This document shows, piece by piece, positions 23,868 to 34,671 of a stretch of DNA of 64,000 nucleotides; the stretch's first letter is position 1, and each line of letters starts with the position of its first letter. The stretch comes from Uloborus plumipes (Eukaryota > Arthropoda > Arachnida > Araneae > Uloboridae), in NCBI GenBank assembly GCA_038373865.1, contig JAXGGA010005803.1, positions 1-64,000 of the forward strand, read 5' to 3'. The notes below the pieces were generated by a model. The model was not told the origin of the DNA. It worked only from the letters and a program-made list of their open reading frames with translations, and made no database searches. A program made the translations under genes and the position numbers.

Positions 23868-24567
23868 GGGGTTACAGTACTTTTCTAACAAATTTCTTTA
23901 ATTTAAGTGAAAAAGTTAATTCTTTGAAATATTTGTTTCTGCACTTGTTTAACAATCAATAATTTATTTTCAAACATTAAAAATTTTGAAAACTTTTTTT
24001 GAAAATTTGAAAAATGTAAGAAAATTTCAATTTTTTAAAAACCCTAAGGCTTTTTTGTTTCTGCACTAATTTAAAAATTTCTTTTTGTGAAATGATCAGA
24101 AGGATTACCTCAACAAATCTGTGCATTCATTTTCTTATATTTTGATTAGAAAATATTTTGTGACCTTTTATGTAAAAAATTCTTAGAAAATTTTGTTCTT
24201 CGAGGTTTAACAAGCTCTAAAAATTTTTGTAATTTATAAAACGCTTATTCAATGCACAGTTTTGTTAAATATATTATCCTGAGTGCAAAAAATATTGCTT
24301 TAAAGTTCTATCTTTAATAGAAAAAATTTCTTAGCATTTCCAGTAACATAGAAACACTAAAAACTGATCACCGAGAAAAAGCTCTTTGAAGTTTGACTTT
24401 TCCATTAGATCACATAGCATGCATGCCCTAAAGTCACTCATAACTTTTTAAATAATTTAGCTAGAACAATGTTATTTTTTTCTGAGTGTTTTAAATAACT
24501 TTTCCTTTTGAAATAAAGAATAAAAATTTTTTTGGTCTTTTGGTCATTTTTGAGGTACTGTAACCCC
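23868..24567. mobile_element. 700-bp TTAA-target MITE
   Basis: A perfect 13-bp TIR, GGGGTTACAGTAC (23868-23880) and GTACTGTAACCCC (24555-24567), is flanked by TTAA on both sides (23864-23867 and 24568-24571). The opposite arm of the palindrome (near 20888) preserves the uninterrupted TTAA site, proving a later insertion. TTAA duplication is used by piggyBac and Kolobok elements, and the non-coding interior does not decide between them. Confidence 0.9.
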
Positions 24568-24636
24568 TTAAAAATCAAAAATAGTGAGCAACATTGTTTA
24601 GTTTTCCTGTATGATTTCGCATGGATTGACCCATAT

Positions 24637-24752
24637 ACAGGTATACTGCAGACACGTGTTTCGCACGTGATTCTTCACCCTAAAGCTCACACTTCTTGCA
24701 TTGAAAAAGGGGCTCCTTGTAGCCCCGAAACACGTGTATGCAGTATACCTGT
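24637..24752. mobile_element. 116-bp hairpin insertion
   Basis: The ends pair over 28 bases with one mismatch (24636-24663 against 24726-24753, ACAGGTATACTGCAG and its complement). ATAT on both sides may be a duplication. Inside is a small hairpin, GGGGCT-CCTTGT-AGCCCC, followed by GAAACACGTGT. The same hairpin-GAAACACGTGT motif occurs in both arms of the 47.4-50.9 kb inverted repeat. Confidence 0.6.
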
Positions 24753-25009
24753 ATATTTGTGCTTCGTTAAGCGTTAACGTTGGATTTAAACTTCACATCT
24801 ATCGCACAAAGGTATTTATTTTATTTCACTTGGTGTTTCTTTCTAAAAAGAAAACTGAACTGAGAACTCTTTTGAATAGTCATTGTCAAAAAACACAAAA
24901 CGCCTTGAAATACTGCAAGCAATTTTTTTTCTCACTCTGCTTCAAAATATTTGTTGCATAATTCAAAATAACAGTTATCAGAATTTTTAGCATCAAAAAC
25001 TTCTTTCCG

Positions 25010-25051
<42 letters not shown>

Positions 25052-25144
25052 AACTCCTATGAGATTGAATTTTTATTTGATACCTTGAATTCAAATTGTG
25101 TTTCTCTTTCACGAATTGCGGTAGGTGAGCGTGTGTGTAGCCGC

Positions 25145-25180
<36 letters not shown>

Positions 25181-25350
25181 TGACGTGTTTGTGTGTGTTG
25201 GCAAGTGCGTGTGTAGACGGGGGGCGTTTACTCCGGGGGTGCTGCGATACCCGAGTACATCTAAAATTTATGTGGGGGTGTCGGACACTTCCACCACCTA
25301 AAAGTAGAAGAAAAGAGGAAATAGGAAAAAATCTATTTTGGAAATAAAGA
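25010..25350. repeat. Poly(A) and TG-rich dispersed repeat
   Basis: A run of about 41 A (25010-25050) is followed by TTGAATTCAAATTGTG, a (TG)n stretch (about 25125-25210) and a GC-richer tail. The order matches 5033-5340. Open frames through the TG repeat are artefacts. Confidence 0.6.
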
Positions 25351-25534
25351 TGACCTCCAGTGTATGAAGATAGTTCGGCGACAGAAAGCTGCTTGCATTT
25401 TCCTTTATTTTCTCATAGATCAAGTAAGTTTGTCTTCTGTATTTTTTTGGTACATGCAAAAACGCTTGAAGATCCCTTCCTTTAATATTTACAGCCCTCT
25501 CGCAGCGTCTCCCGCGACTTCCACGGGCAACATA

Positions 25535-27987
25535 CACTGTTAAAAAAATTTCCTGAAAATAACGAAAAAATATACGGCAGCTGAGTTGCCGGAGTGTTTC
25601 CGTTTCGTTAATTATATTTCCGTGATTTTACGGAAAAATGACGAACGGAGCGTTCGTCATTTTTCCGTTAGGCATTTTTTCGTTTCGTAATTCTCCGTTC
25701 TTCATTTTTTCGGTTCTTATTATCCCCGCTTATACGTTATAGGCGTATACCTATACGCTTTGACTTATATGTATACATGCAAGATGGAAAATTATTTAAA
25801 TTTTGCAAATTAACAAGCGCTTTTATAGCAGCTTAATATCAATAGCAAATTATCTATGGAAGTTCAATAAATTAGTCCTTTAAGTGTCGCAAAATGCGTA
25901 GATTGTGTAGAACAACAAATGCACAAATTGAAATTTTAAGAAACATTTGAAAATTTGAGAAACAATATAAACATATAAAAAGAACAAACATGTTTCGTAA
26001 ATTTTCAAATGTTTCTCTAAAGTTTCTTAAAATTTTAATTTGTTCATTTGTTGTTTTTTCCAATCTACACATTTTACGCCACTTAAAGGACTAATTTATT
26101 AAACTTTCATATATTATTTGCTATTAATATTAAGCTGCTATAAAAGCGCTTGTTTATTTTGCAAAATTTCAATAATTTTCCATCTTGCATATATATAAGT
26201 ATAAGCGTATAGGTATAAGCCTATAACGTAAACATGTGGGGGATTAAAATATGGGAAAATGAGAAACAGAAAAATAGAGCAATTAAAAAAAGAGCGTAAA
26301 CTAGCTCAACGGAAAATTATAAATGTAAACTTAAAACTCTTACGAATTTTGTTTTTTAGAAAAAGTTTGAAAATATCCGCTCATATACTTCAAACTTTTA
26401 AACATCTTGCCTTTAAAAAAAATACTAAAGCAATACAAGAATTGGCTTTTTTTTTTTCATTAAAAATTTTAGTTCATTAAAATAACAGGATTTTTTTGAA
26501 AAGATTACATCAATCTCGCATAAAATACTCAAATATTTTGAAGATGGAATGATCAATGCATAGTATTTCTGAACGACATAAATTCAAAAAATTAAAAAGT
26601 ATTAACAAGGTGCATTCTTTTAAAAATAGTTTCTCTTATGTTTGAATAAAGATTAAGTTCTTCCGAAAGTTCTTTTTTTCCTTTCTGAATTTGAAACATT
26701 CGTGGTTCCTTAAAAAAAAAATCCTGTATTGTTACTGATTTCCTCTATTTTCATATATATTTACGTTATTGTGTTCATAGTGATCAACACTTTCAGAAAT
26801 GCACTCTCAAAATTAACGAATTTTCTTTGTTTTTGATGAAATCACTTCCAAGAATATACCCCGAGCGAACATTTCGTCATTTTTTTGGGGATGAATTTCG
26901 TCAAATGTAGCGAAATATTTCTTTATCCTAGTATCGTCAAATTGACAATCATTTTCGTAGTTTTGACAACATTAATTTCGTCACATTAACGAAGTAAAGT
27001 CATAAAGTAAAAAAGCTAAGTTTTGAAACTAAGCTTTTAAATCTTGATATAAAATTACAAAATTCATTTTACTAAATTTTACTAACCCTCAGCACCAGTA
27101 AGTTTATACATGCAACTACTAAAATGCACAATTGGTTTACATCATGAAATAACTAACTGTTAAGTCTGGACTCAGATTAAAATAAAAATAGCAGTAACAA
27201 AAATAAAAAATCTTACCTCTTAAATAAAAATTTTCAACTTTGGTGGCTCAAAAAAGGCAACAATAGAGCGAGTAGATTTTAAAATATACTAACACGCCTT
27301 TTTGTTGCCCATTTTGATTATATCCATTGCGATAAACGAAGTCTTTTTAAAAATGTTGAGCTAGGAAATGCTGGACACCGAATAATCAGATGAAAAGATC
27401 CAAATTATTTTTCCAGTCAATTTGATTAACTACGCAGAATCCTGGAATAATTCTTCTCCGAATGCTATGACAATAGTCAACGCTCTTCGACGAAGCATTT
27501 TCAAATGCAAACAAAATGGCATACATAATAACGTCCTGAGGAACGCGATTAAGTAACATTCGACTGTGATGTTTTTTGTAAAGTAGTTATCCAAACGACG
27601 AGACACCAGATGTCCTCTTTTCCATGCTAATGCGAATAATACTAGTCGCTTTCACAGAAGCTTAAACATGCATATTAATTCTCGATGACTTTGCGTTACT
27701 TTTGCTGCGCACTTTGATTCAGTTATGAATCATTTATGCTGCCGAAAAAAAAATGCTGCCGTCGTTTCTGCGCGTGCGCCAAGTCTCTTCAGACTGTTTC
27801 TACCTCACTCGTTCGGTTATATTTCAGCCACAAAACCGGGTAAATTCCGTTTTTTGTTTCTCCAACTTGGTAATTCACGGAATAGTTCCGTTTTTTCAAG
27901 GAAAAGTTCTGTTTTGAAACGAAAACGGAAATTTACTGTTAAAATCAGTAAAAATCTTCCTGAAAATTCAGGTTTTTTTTAACAGTG
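25535..27987. mobile_element. 2.45-kb non-autonomous TIR element, CACTGTTAAAAAAA ends
   Basis: Left end CACTGTTAAAAAAA and right end TTTTTTTTAACAGTG, with TA on each outer side. Subterminal text on both sides repeats CCGTTT, TTCCGT and CCTGAAAAT. It encloses a separate palindrome at 25735-26233 and otherwise AT-rich DNA. No transposase is seen. The ends resemble the TACACTG-AAAAAA MITE at 59676-59903. Confidence 0.6.
25735..26233. repeat. 500-bp internal palindrome
   Basis: Two arms of about 230-240 bp (25735-25965 and 25990-26233) are inverted copies with roughly 85-90% identity by eye. Landmarks are the TATACCTATACGC/GCGTATAGGTATA ends and the shared AAGCGCTTTTATAGCAGCTTAATAT. It is probably a foldback element or the core of the surrounding one. 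Confidence 0.75.
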
Positions 27988-28069
27988 TAGAAGGGAAAGT
28001 TTAGCGTATCCTGTGAGTGCTTGCATGACGTAATTTAAAAACATTATTCGGCGATTTCGTCGATCAAGT

Positions 28070-28475
28070 CCCTAGCAGCATCATCTCATCGGCCGATGAT
28101 CGGCCATTCATCGAAACCCGATGAAATTCTCGTCGGCCGATGATCCAATATGTCTCATCGGCCGAGCAGAATCCGAGCAGCAAAATCCGATGAGAATATG
28201 ATGAGATTTGGAGCAATTTACGAGCAGAACAGTCCCGTGCCGAGGAATTTCATCGGGAAACTTGATCGGAAGGATATCGTTTTCCGATGGAATATAGCTC
28301 ATCTTATTTTCATCGGGAAAGTTGATCGGAAGGATATCGCTTTCCGATGAAAAGTAGCTCATCGAAAACCGTGCTCGGATACTGATCGGAACGATGTCAT
28401 CGTGCGTTACAGGATCAGTTTACGAGGAGTTTGTTGATCGGCCGAGAAAAATCCGATGAGTTGATGCTACTTGGG
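28070..28475. mobile_element. 406-bp MITE rich in GATCGG/CCGATGA
   Basis: The left end CCCTAGCAGCATCATCTCAT and the right end complement CCCCAAGTAGCATCAACTCA are imperfect TIRs. The interior is GC-richer than its surroundings and built from CATCGG, GATCGG and CCGATGA words on both strands. A 61-bp tandem pair lies at about 28246-28367 (CATCGGGAAA-TTGATCGGAAG in each). Translations on either strand are chance products of the repeat. Confidence 0.65.
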
Positions 28476-28544
28476 GTGTCAGTACTCAATTTTCAGATGG
28501 ATTTAAACACACTGACCGCTAGTCTTTTTTGCAAGCATCCTAAT

Positions 28545-29357
28545 TAGGGATGCACCGATTAATCAGCAGTACCGATTAATCGGACATAATCGGCCACTTT
28601 GCCGATTATTGATAATCGGCAAAATCGGGCCGATTAATCGGCTGAAAAATATTTTTTAGATATTATTCTTTAAAGTATACTTTCGCTAGGAAATTATGAT
28701 GAATACTTTTACTAACAGTAATAATAATCCTCACAGTTGATATAAAGTTTTTTTTAAATGAATTCTCCTACTTTGAATAAATATACATAGACAATGATGC
28801 AACATTTTTCATGTGGCGATAGTTTTCTCCTTAGCACAGTGCTTTTAGATAACCTCTAATTTTCAAAGAATAAAAGTATTGAATGAAATTGCCACTGATT
28901 ACTAAAATATATGAATTAAAAATACTCCTAAATTGGAGTGTTCACCACACACTCCCCCACCCCTCCTTTTTTTATAAATTTTTATTTCCAATTAACATAA
29001 CTAATAATGGAAGTTAAAAATAAAAGTTAAAGTTTTCTACTGTTTTTTTCTTACAAATAACTAACAATGTGTAAATAATGTTATTGACACTAATATGAAA
29101 ATTGGTTCTAAGAAATTTGATAAAATATTGAAATTATTTTGTGAAAACTAGGAAAATGGAAAAAAAATCTTCTGCCAGAAATAAATTACTTACTATTTCT
29201 AAACTTGGAATTGTATAAGAGATAAAAAACAGTGATGGTAAAATTGGTAGTAGAAAAACAATTATCCTTATCATTAATCGGCGCAGCCGATTAATCGGCC
29301 GATTATCAACAGCCGATTAATCGGTAATCGGCCAATTTGCTTATTCGTGCATCCCTA
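28545..29357. mobile_element. Non-autonomous hAT element, TAGGGATGCACCG ends
   Basis: The element is 813 bp, flanked by an exact 8-bp duplication ATCCTAAT (28537-28544 and 29358-29365). The ends are TAGGGATGCACCG and CGTGCATCCCTA. Each terminal ~100 bp is filled with CCGATTAATCGG palindromes. The middle is AT-rich and non-coding. The 8-bp TSD and the well-known TAGGGATGCACCGA end indicate hAT. Confidence 0.92.
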
Positions 29358-29365
29358 ATCCTAAT

Positions 29366-30349
29366 CTAATAATGCAAGAGTTTCGGCGAAATTATTTTGT
29401 CCGTTGTTAAAAAAAAAAAAAAAAAAAAAGAGGGGGGGGGAATCTTTGTGAAACTCGATTTTGTTATGAAGAATGTGACTGGAAAGTTTCCTTGAATTTT
29501 GTTACAGGAATTATCATATTAAGCGTAATTTCTAACATAATTTGTCTAAATTTAAAACTTTTATATCCTTTTTTTGTGAGCGACTTCGCTAAGAAAATTG
29601 CCTAGCCAGAAGGTTAAAACATCGATTTTAGAAAACAGCCCTGGAATTGTAAACAAATTTTTGTTCTCACACACTTTTTCTTCTTTGCTTGTAAATTTCT
29701 GAATTATTTGACCGGTGTAATCCATACTCTTTTTCAATCAAGATATTTTAAGCCAGACTGAATGGCAAGGCATCATTTTAATCCTTCTAAAAAAATAATG
29801 GTCATTACAGTTGAAAAAAAAAAATCCTTTAGTCTGGAGTTGAATTGAGCAGATTGTCTGTTGGTTTACATTTTTTAGGTCGGGAAAAAGAAAGAAGTAT
29901 AATCAAGATAAAAAATAAATAAATAAATAAATAAAGTAAATAAATAAAATGGTTGGATCAACGCCGCTGATGAGTATAGTTCCTTTTCTTTTGCCATTAT
30001 CAAATATAACATAAAATTGTGTCTGTAAGATTTTACTGTCGAAAAATTTCTGGATAACTACCGGATTCCCTCACATCGCCAAAAATAATCAGTAATTGTG
30101 TTTTAACAATTTAAATTTTTAAAATTTTCCACCGATGAATGCTGTAAAACCTCTTCGAGCTGTCGCCCTTCTTAACGGCCAATTTTTCATGGAAAGAATT
30201 TTTTTGCCCCATAGACCTAATGTTAAAATTCTCCTTAGCAGCTTCCCAACCCTTCTGAATGGCCGCCGCGTGAGTGGGTACATCAATTTAATTTTTCATA
30301 AAATTCTGTTTTCTTCCTGTTTCTAATCTTCAGCCCCTCCGCTCAAGAT
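29366..30349. other. Intergenic DNA with poly(A) and (AAAT)n
   Basis: No gene is seen. An A-run with a G-run lies at 29409-29440, and (AAAT)n at about 29912-29949. Confidence 0.6.
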
Positions 30350-30479
30350 CAGCTTATAAGTCTGTGGAGTTAGCGACAAAAACAGCCGAAATATTTCACT
30401 TCCGGATACCAGTGTGAAATTTGGTACAGAGCTTATGTACATATATAAGAGCAAAAAACCGCCGGGAGACACTTGATCA

Positions 30480-31221
30480 GGTTTCCTGAACTCCCGTGAT
30501 GACGTCATCAAGATGGCCGCTTTTACAGGTAAATACGTTCGTTTAATTGCTTAAAACTCCATCGCAGATTGAAATATTGCAAAAATGAAATGTATCATCT
30601 GAAAGCTCTTTTGAAAGAGCTATTTAGAAAAATTTAATTTTTCTTTCTCAGGTCAAGGTCCCACCTGCAATAACGTCATCAAAATGGCCGCTTTTACAGG
30701 TAAATACGTCTGTTTAACTCCCCCTAAAACTCCATCATAGATTTAAATATTTCAAAACTCAACTATATCGTCTGAAAGTTCTTTAAAAGATCTATTTAGA
30801 AAGGTTTAATGTTTCTTTCTGAGGTCAAGGGAACACCTGTGATGACGTCATCAAAATGGCCGCTTTTACAGGTAAATGCGCTCATGTAACTATTTAAAAC
30901 TCCATCATAGATTTAAATATTGCAAAACTGAAATCTATCATCCAAAAGCGCTTTAAAAGAGCTATTTTTATAGTGCTTGGTTTTATTTTCTAAGACAAAT
31001 AGTTGAAAAGTTATAACAATTTTAAATTGAAAATGTATAACAAGCGTATTTACCTGTAAAAGCTGCCAATTTGATAACGTCATCACAGGTGGGCCCTTGA
31101 CCTTAGAAAGAAAACTGAAATATTTCTAAATAGATCTTTTAAAGCGCTTTTAGATGATGCATTTGAGTTTTGCAATATTTGAACCTATGATGGAGTTTTA
31201 GGGGGAGTTAAACAAACGTAT
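30480..31221 (-). repeat. ~172-bp satellite units, left arm
   Basis: Three units read on the minus strand, each with the core TGACGTCATCAAAATGGCCG (variants at about 30500, 30672 and 30844). Orientation flips across the spacer near 30980-31042. One diverged plus-strand unit (31043-31221) then runs into the LTR at 31222. Confidence 0.85.
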
Positions 31222-31827
31222 TGTAACGAGTCCGTAGCACCTTCATATTTCTTTAAATGAGCATTCCAATCTTGAGGAAGTAACTATAAATTTATTTACA
31301 AGTATTTACACTATTTACAATAGGAGCAGGAAACAATTGCTAAACATCCAGCAATTAGGTAGCAAAACAGTACACTGTACTCTCAACAGTAATTCAGCAC
31401 CACGTATCTAACGTGAACAGTAATTAAGCAATTACAAAAGCAAAACAACCATCCGCCCAAGCGAATGAAAACGAGTCACCAGATCAAATCTGAAAAGAAC
31501 TGACTGACTAAAAACTGTGTTCAAGGCTATTTATACACGGAAGGAAATTACGACAATATTCTAGAAAAATCTGGAGCATTCTGTTCATTCATAACTTTGA
31601 ACAATCCATTCACAAATTCTAGTGATAAGAAGAAAACCACGCGAAAATGTCTTCACGCTTATTAAAGTTAGGGCAAGTGTAAAAACTACAAAGTGTTACG
31701 GGGCCGGTATACAAGTGATAAAGGTGATATCTTCAGATACTTTTGCAACATGACGTCAGATAAAACCAAAACTAATGAAAATGATGCAAGGCAGGAAAAA
31801 CAACAACTATTTACAAGATTTGTAACA
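31222..31827 (-). repeat. 3' LTR of the gypsy element
   Basis: The 606-bp LTR is about 97-98% identical by eye to the partner at 35797-36397. Differences include a small rearrangement around 31290-31320 and several point changes. A TATAAATA box on the minus strand lies at 31528-31535. The modest divergence indicates an insertion that is not brand new. Confidence 0.93.
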
Positions 31828-31840
31828 TTGCCCCCTTCCC
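31828..31840 (-). other. Polypurine tract
   Basis: On the minus strand GGGAAGGGGGCAA lies immediately before the 3' LTR. This is the expected position and composition for the plus-strand primer of reverse transcription. Confidence 0.85.
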
Positions 31841-32059
31841 AAGGACTGCACGTCCCGGGCAGTACAATCCCCAGAAAGGAAGCAAGGGAAAACTTACAGA
31901 TGCACACATTACATGATGACCAATCATAAACATGATAAACAATAACAATGAGAACATGAAAGAAATAATAACATTGATAAAGTAATATTACAGACAATTA
32001 AAGGCAAAAGTTATTTACAAAATTTACAAACAAATTACCATGGTAGCTTTAGATTTGTT

Positions 32060-34597
32060 TTACGAACTATGGCCATAGTATAGGGCTAGCCGATCATAAT
32101 GAGCAATCCTAGGTTTTGAATGTGATGACTTCTGGATCCTCACTACGACGTCGTTCAGCCGGTGAAGGACTGTGTAGGGTCCATCCCAATGCGACTGCAA
32201 TTTGGGTGACAGATCTTTCCGTCGGATGGGATTCCATAGCCACACCTTGTCACCTTCTTGAAAGTCATGGCCAGTGGACCTTGTGTCGTATCGGGTCTTC
32301 ATTTTCTCCGTTGCGATGTTGATTCGCTCCCGTGCGAAGTGATGAACGTCCTCCAACCGGGCCTGGAGATCCTGGACGTACTCCTCAGGCGATGAAGGCG
32401 CATCTGGAGGGAGACCGAAGACGAGATCACAAGGCAGCCGAAGCTCTCGGCCGAAGAGCATCTGTGATGGGGAATATCCGGTGGTCTCGTGGACAGCACT
32501 GCGGTAGGCCAGCAGGAACAGAGGAAGTTTCTTGTCCCAATCCTGTTGATTTTTGGAGACCATAAGCGAGAGATTATTAAGGATTGTCCTGTTGAATCTC
32601 TCCACCATGCCGTCCGATTGTGGGTGTAGTGGTGTCGTTCGAGTTTTCTCAATTTTGAGGATTTTACATAGGCCCTTAAACACAGCAGAGATGAAGTTTC
32701 TCCCCTGATCGGAATGGATCTGCAAGGGTGTTCCATATCTCGAGATCCAATTCTGGACTAGAGTCTCGGCTACAGTGGTAGCTTCTTGATCCGGAATGGA
32801 ATATGCTTCGGGCCACTTGGTAAAATAGTCAATGGAAACGAGAATGTATTTGTTCCCATCAGTAGTTTTCGGTAGAGGACCAAGAATGTCGATCCCGATT
32901 CGTTCGAAAGGAGCTCCTACGTTGTAAAGATGTAGCTTCCCGCGGCTTCTTCTCTTCGGTCCTTTACGGGCAGCACAGGCGTCACAAGAATGACACCACT
33001 TCTCTACGTCATCCTTCGCCTTGCTCCAGAAGAAGCGCTCTCGAACCTTGTGGAGGGTTTTCAGGATACCAAAGTGTCCTCCAGTCGGACTACTGTGCAA
33101 CTCCTTTAGAACGTCTGGAATTCTTGATCTGGGAAGGAGTAACTGCCATTTGAATGCTTTACCATCGTCAGATTCCCATTTCCTATACAGGACGCCATTT
33201 CGCAACTGGAGAGATTTCCATAGAGCCCAGTATCTTTTCGTTGCAGGACTGTAGATAGAAACGTCTTGCCAACTAGGTCGCCGACTGTCCTTTTCCATTA
33301 ACTCTATGATAGGCTTTAGGTCTGGGTCTTCAAGCTGATCTTTTCTTACTTGGTCGTCACTCCATGGATCAGGATCTGAAGATGATGAAGTAGCAGTAAC
33401 TTGACAGGCAGTAGGGATTGTCGTCCCGTACTGTTTCTCTATTCGGGAGCAATAATGGCAGTTCTCGGAACAAGGTCTTCTTGATAATGCGTCAGCATTA
33501 CCGTGTGACAAACCTTTTCGGTGCTTAATCTCGATGTCATATTCCTGGAGCCGCTGTATCCACCTGGCTACCTGGCCCTCTGGATTCTTGAAATTCAAAA
33601 GCCAAGTTAAAGAGGCATGATCGGTCCGGAGCAGGAATTTACGGCCGTAGAGATAATGATGGAAATGTTCTACAGCTTTAACTATGGCGAGCAATTCCTT
33701 TCTCGTGACACAATAATTTCGCTCCGACTTGGATAAGCATTTGCTCCAGTAGGCGATGACATGTTCGTTACCGTCTATTTCTTGAGATAAAACAGCTCCA
33801 ACGCTCTCGTGGCTCGCATCAGTGTCAAGCATGAAGGATTTTTCAGGCTGAGGATAAGAGAGAATAGGCGTTGATGTTAAAGCCTCCTTCAGCTGTAGAA
33901 ATGCATCCTCGCATTCTTTGGACCATTCAAATTTTTGTTTGCTCTCCGTCAGCTTATGCAAAGGTCGTGCAATGTTGGAAAAACCCTTCACAAACTTCCT
34001 GTAGTACGTGCAGAGCCCCAGGAAACTTCGCAGCTGATGGACATTTTCGGGGCGGCTCCAATTCTTGACTGCAGATACCTTATCTGGATCTGTTCGTACA
34101 CCTTCGGAAGAGATAATGTGACCAAGGTAGTTCACCTCACGGCGGAACAAATTACATTTGGACCGGCTTAACTTCAGGTTGGCTTCCTTTAGCTTTTGCA
34201 GCACCTTCCTAAGATTAACCAAATGTTCCTCAAAACTGCGTCCTATGATGATGATGTCGTCCAAGTAGACAAGACAGGATTCATAAGAGAGTCCTCGCAG
34301 CACTGATTCCATAAGACGCTCAAACGTGGCTGGTGCATTGCAGAGGCCGAAGGGCATCACTTTAAACTGCCACAAGCCTTGTCCGGTTGTAAACGCCGTC
34401 TTCTCTCGGTCGTTGGGGTGTATCTCCACCTGCCAGTAGCCGCTCTTTAGATCCAGGGTCGAAAACCACTTGTGTCCGGAAAGGGTGTCCAGAGTGTCAT
34501 CGATCCGTGGAAGAGGGTAACTGTTCTTCTTGGTGATGTCATTCAGGCGTCGGTAATCAACACAAAATCTGGTAGAGCCTTCTTTCTTTCGGACCAA
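32060..34597 (-). CDS. pol: Gypsy Pol fragment: reverse transcriptase, RNase H, integrase
   Basis: An uninterrupted 845-residue frame. Reverse transcriptase: LDLKSGYWQVEI (48-59), YLDD active site (111-114), FLGLCTYYR (192-200). RNase H: LDTDAS (257-262), E301 in TRKELLAIV, D326 in RTDHASL, NADALSR (368-374). Integrase: zinc finger H501, H508, C535, C538; catalytic D570, D630 and E666 with the usual 35-residue gap; a GPY-like end in WDGPYTVL. It copies element RNA and inserts the DNA. The annotated ATG is not the real start: homologous sequence (RSPIVL) begins a few codons upstream, right at a deletion joint with gag. Protease and the first part of the RT are absent. It is otherwise well preserved. 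Confidence 0.95.
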   Translation of the reverse strand: MVRKKEGSTRFCVDYRRLNDITKKNSYPLPRIDDTLDTLSGHKWFSTLDLKSGYWQVEIHPNDREKTAFTTGQGLWQFKVMPFGLCNAPATFERLMESVLRGLSYESCLVYLDDIIIIGRSFEEHLVNLRKVLQKLKEANLKLSRSKCNLFRREVNYLGHIISSEGVRTDPDKVSAVKNWSRPENVHQLRSFLGLCTYYRKFVKGFSNIARPLHKLTESKQKFEWSKECEDAFLQLKEALTSTPILSYPQPEKSFMLDTDASHESVGAVLSQEIDGNEHVIAYWSKCLSKSERNYCVTRKELLAIVKAVEHFHHYLYGRKFLLRTDHASLTWLLNFKNPEGQVARWIQRLQEYDIEIKHRKGLSHGNADALSRRPCSENCHYCSRIEKQYGTTIPTACQVTATSSSSDPDPWSDDQVRKDQLEDPDLKPIIELMEKDSRRPSWQDVSIYSPATKRYWALWKSLQLRNGVLYRKWESDDGKAFKWQLLLPRSRIPDVLKELHSSPTGGHFGILKTLHKVRERFFWSKAKDDVEKWCHSCDACAARKGPKRRSRGKLHLYNVGAPFERIGIDILGPLPKTTDGNKYILVSIDYFTKWPEAYSIPDQEATTVAETLVQNWISRYGTPLQIHSDQGRNFISAVFKGLCKILKIEKTRTTPLHPQSDGMVERFNRTILNNLSLMVSKNQQDWDKKLPLFLLAYRSAVHETTGYSPSQMLFGRELRLPCDLVFGLPPDAPSSPEEYVQDLQARLEDVHHFARERINIATEKMKTRYDTRSTGHDFQEGDKVWLWNPIRRKDLSPKLQSHWDGPYTVLHRLNDVVVRIQKSSHSKPRIAHYDRLALYYGHSS

Positions 34598-34611
34598 GAC
34601 GATAGGGCTTC

Positions 34612-34653
34612 GCAGTTCTTTCGTACGTGGCCCTCACCGCCACATTTCCAGCA
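34612..34653 (-). other. Gag zinc knuckle and gag-pol deletion junction
   Basis: CWKCGGEGHVRKNC is a CCHC zinc knuckle. It lies in the gag frame, just after a TAA that ends the open gag frame, and it is followed within a few bases by RT sequence in another frame. In full-length relatives protease and the N-terminal RT lie between these parts, so about 1 kb is probably deleted here (inference from family structure). Confidence 0.85.
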
Positions 34654-34671
34654 CTTCAGTGGTTGTCCACT

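Larger units (their letters stand above)
20834..24632. mobile_element. 3.8-kb palindromic (foldback) element
   Basis: The ends GGGTCAATCCATG and its complement open two arms that match for about 1.28 kb (left 20834-22112, right 22647-24632 after removing a 700-bp insertion) with only scattered differences. The TIR resembles that of the 8995-11561 element (GGGTCATTCCATG). ATAT lies on both outer edges, which could be a 4-bp duplication. Weak inverted similarity continues outside (about 20785-20833 against 24755-24798). The centre is a hAT-like insert. No protein is encoded. Confidence 0.85.
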
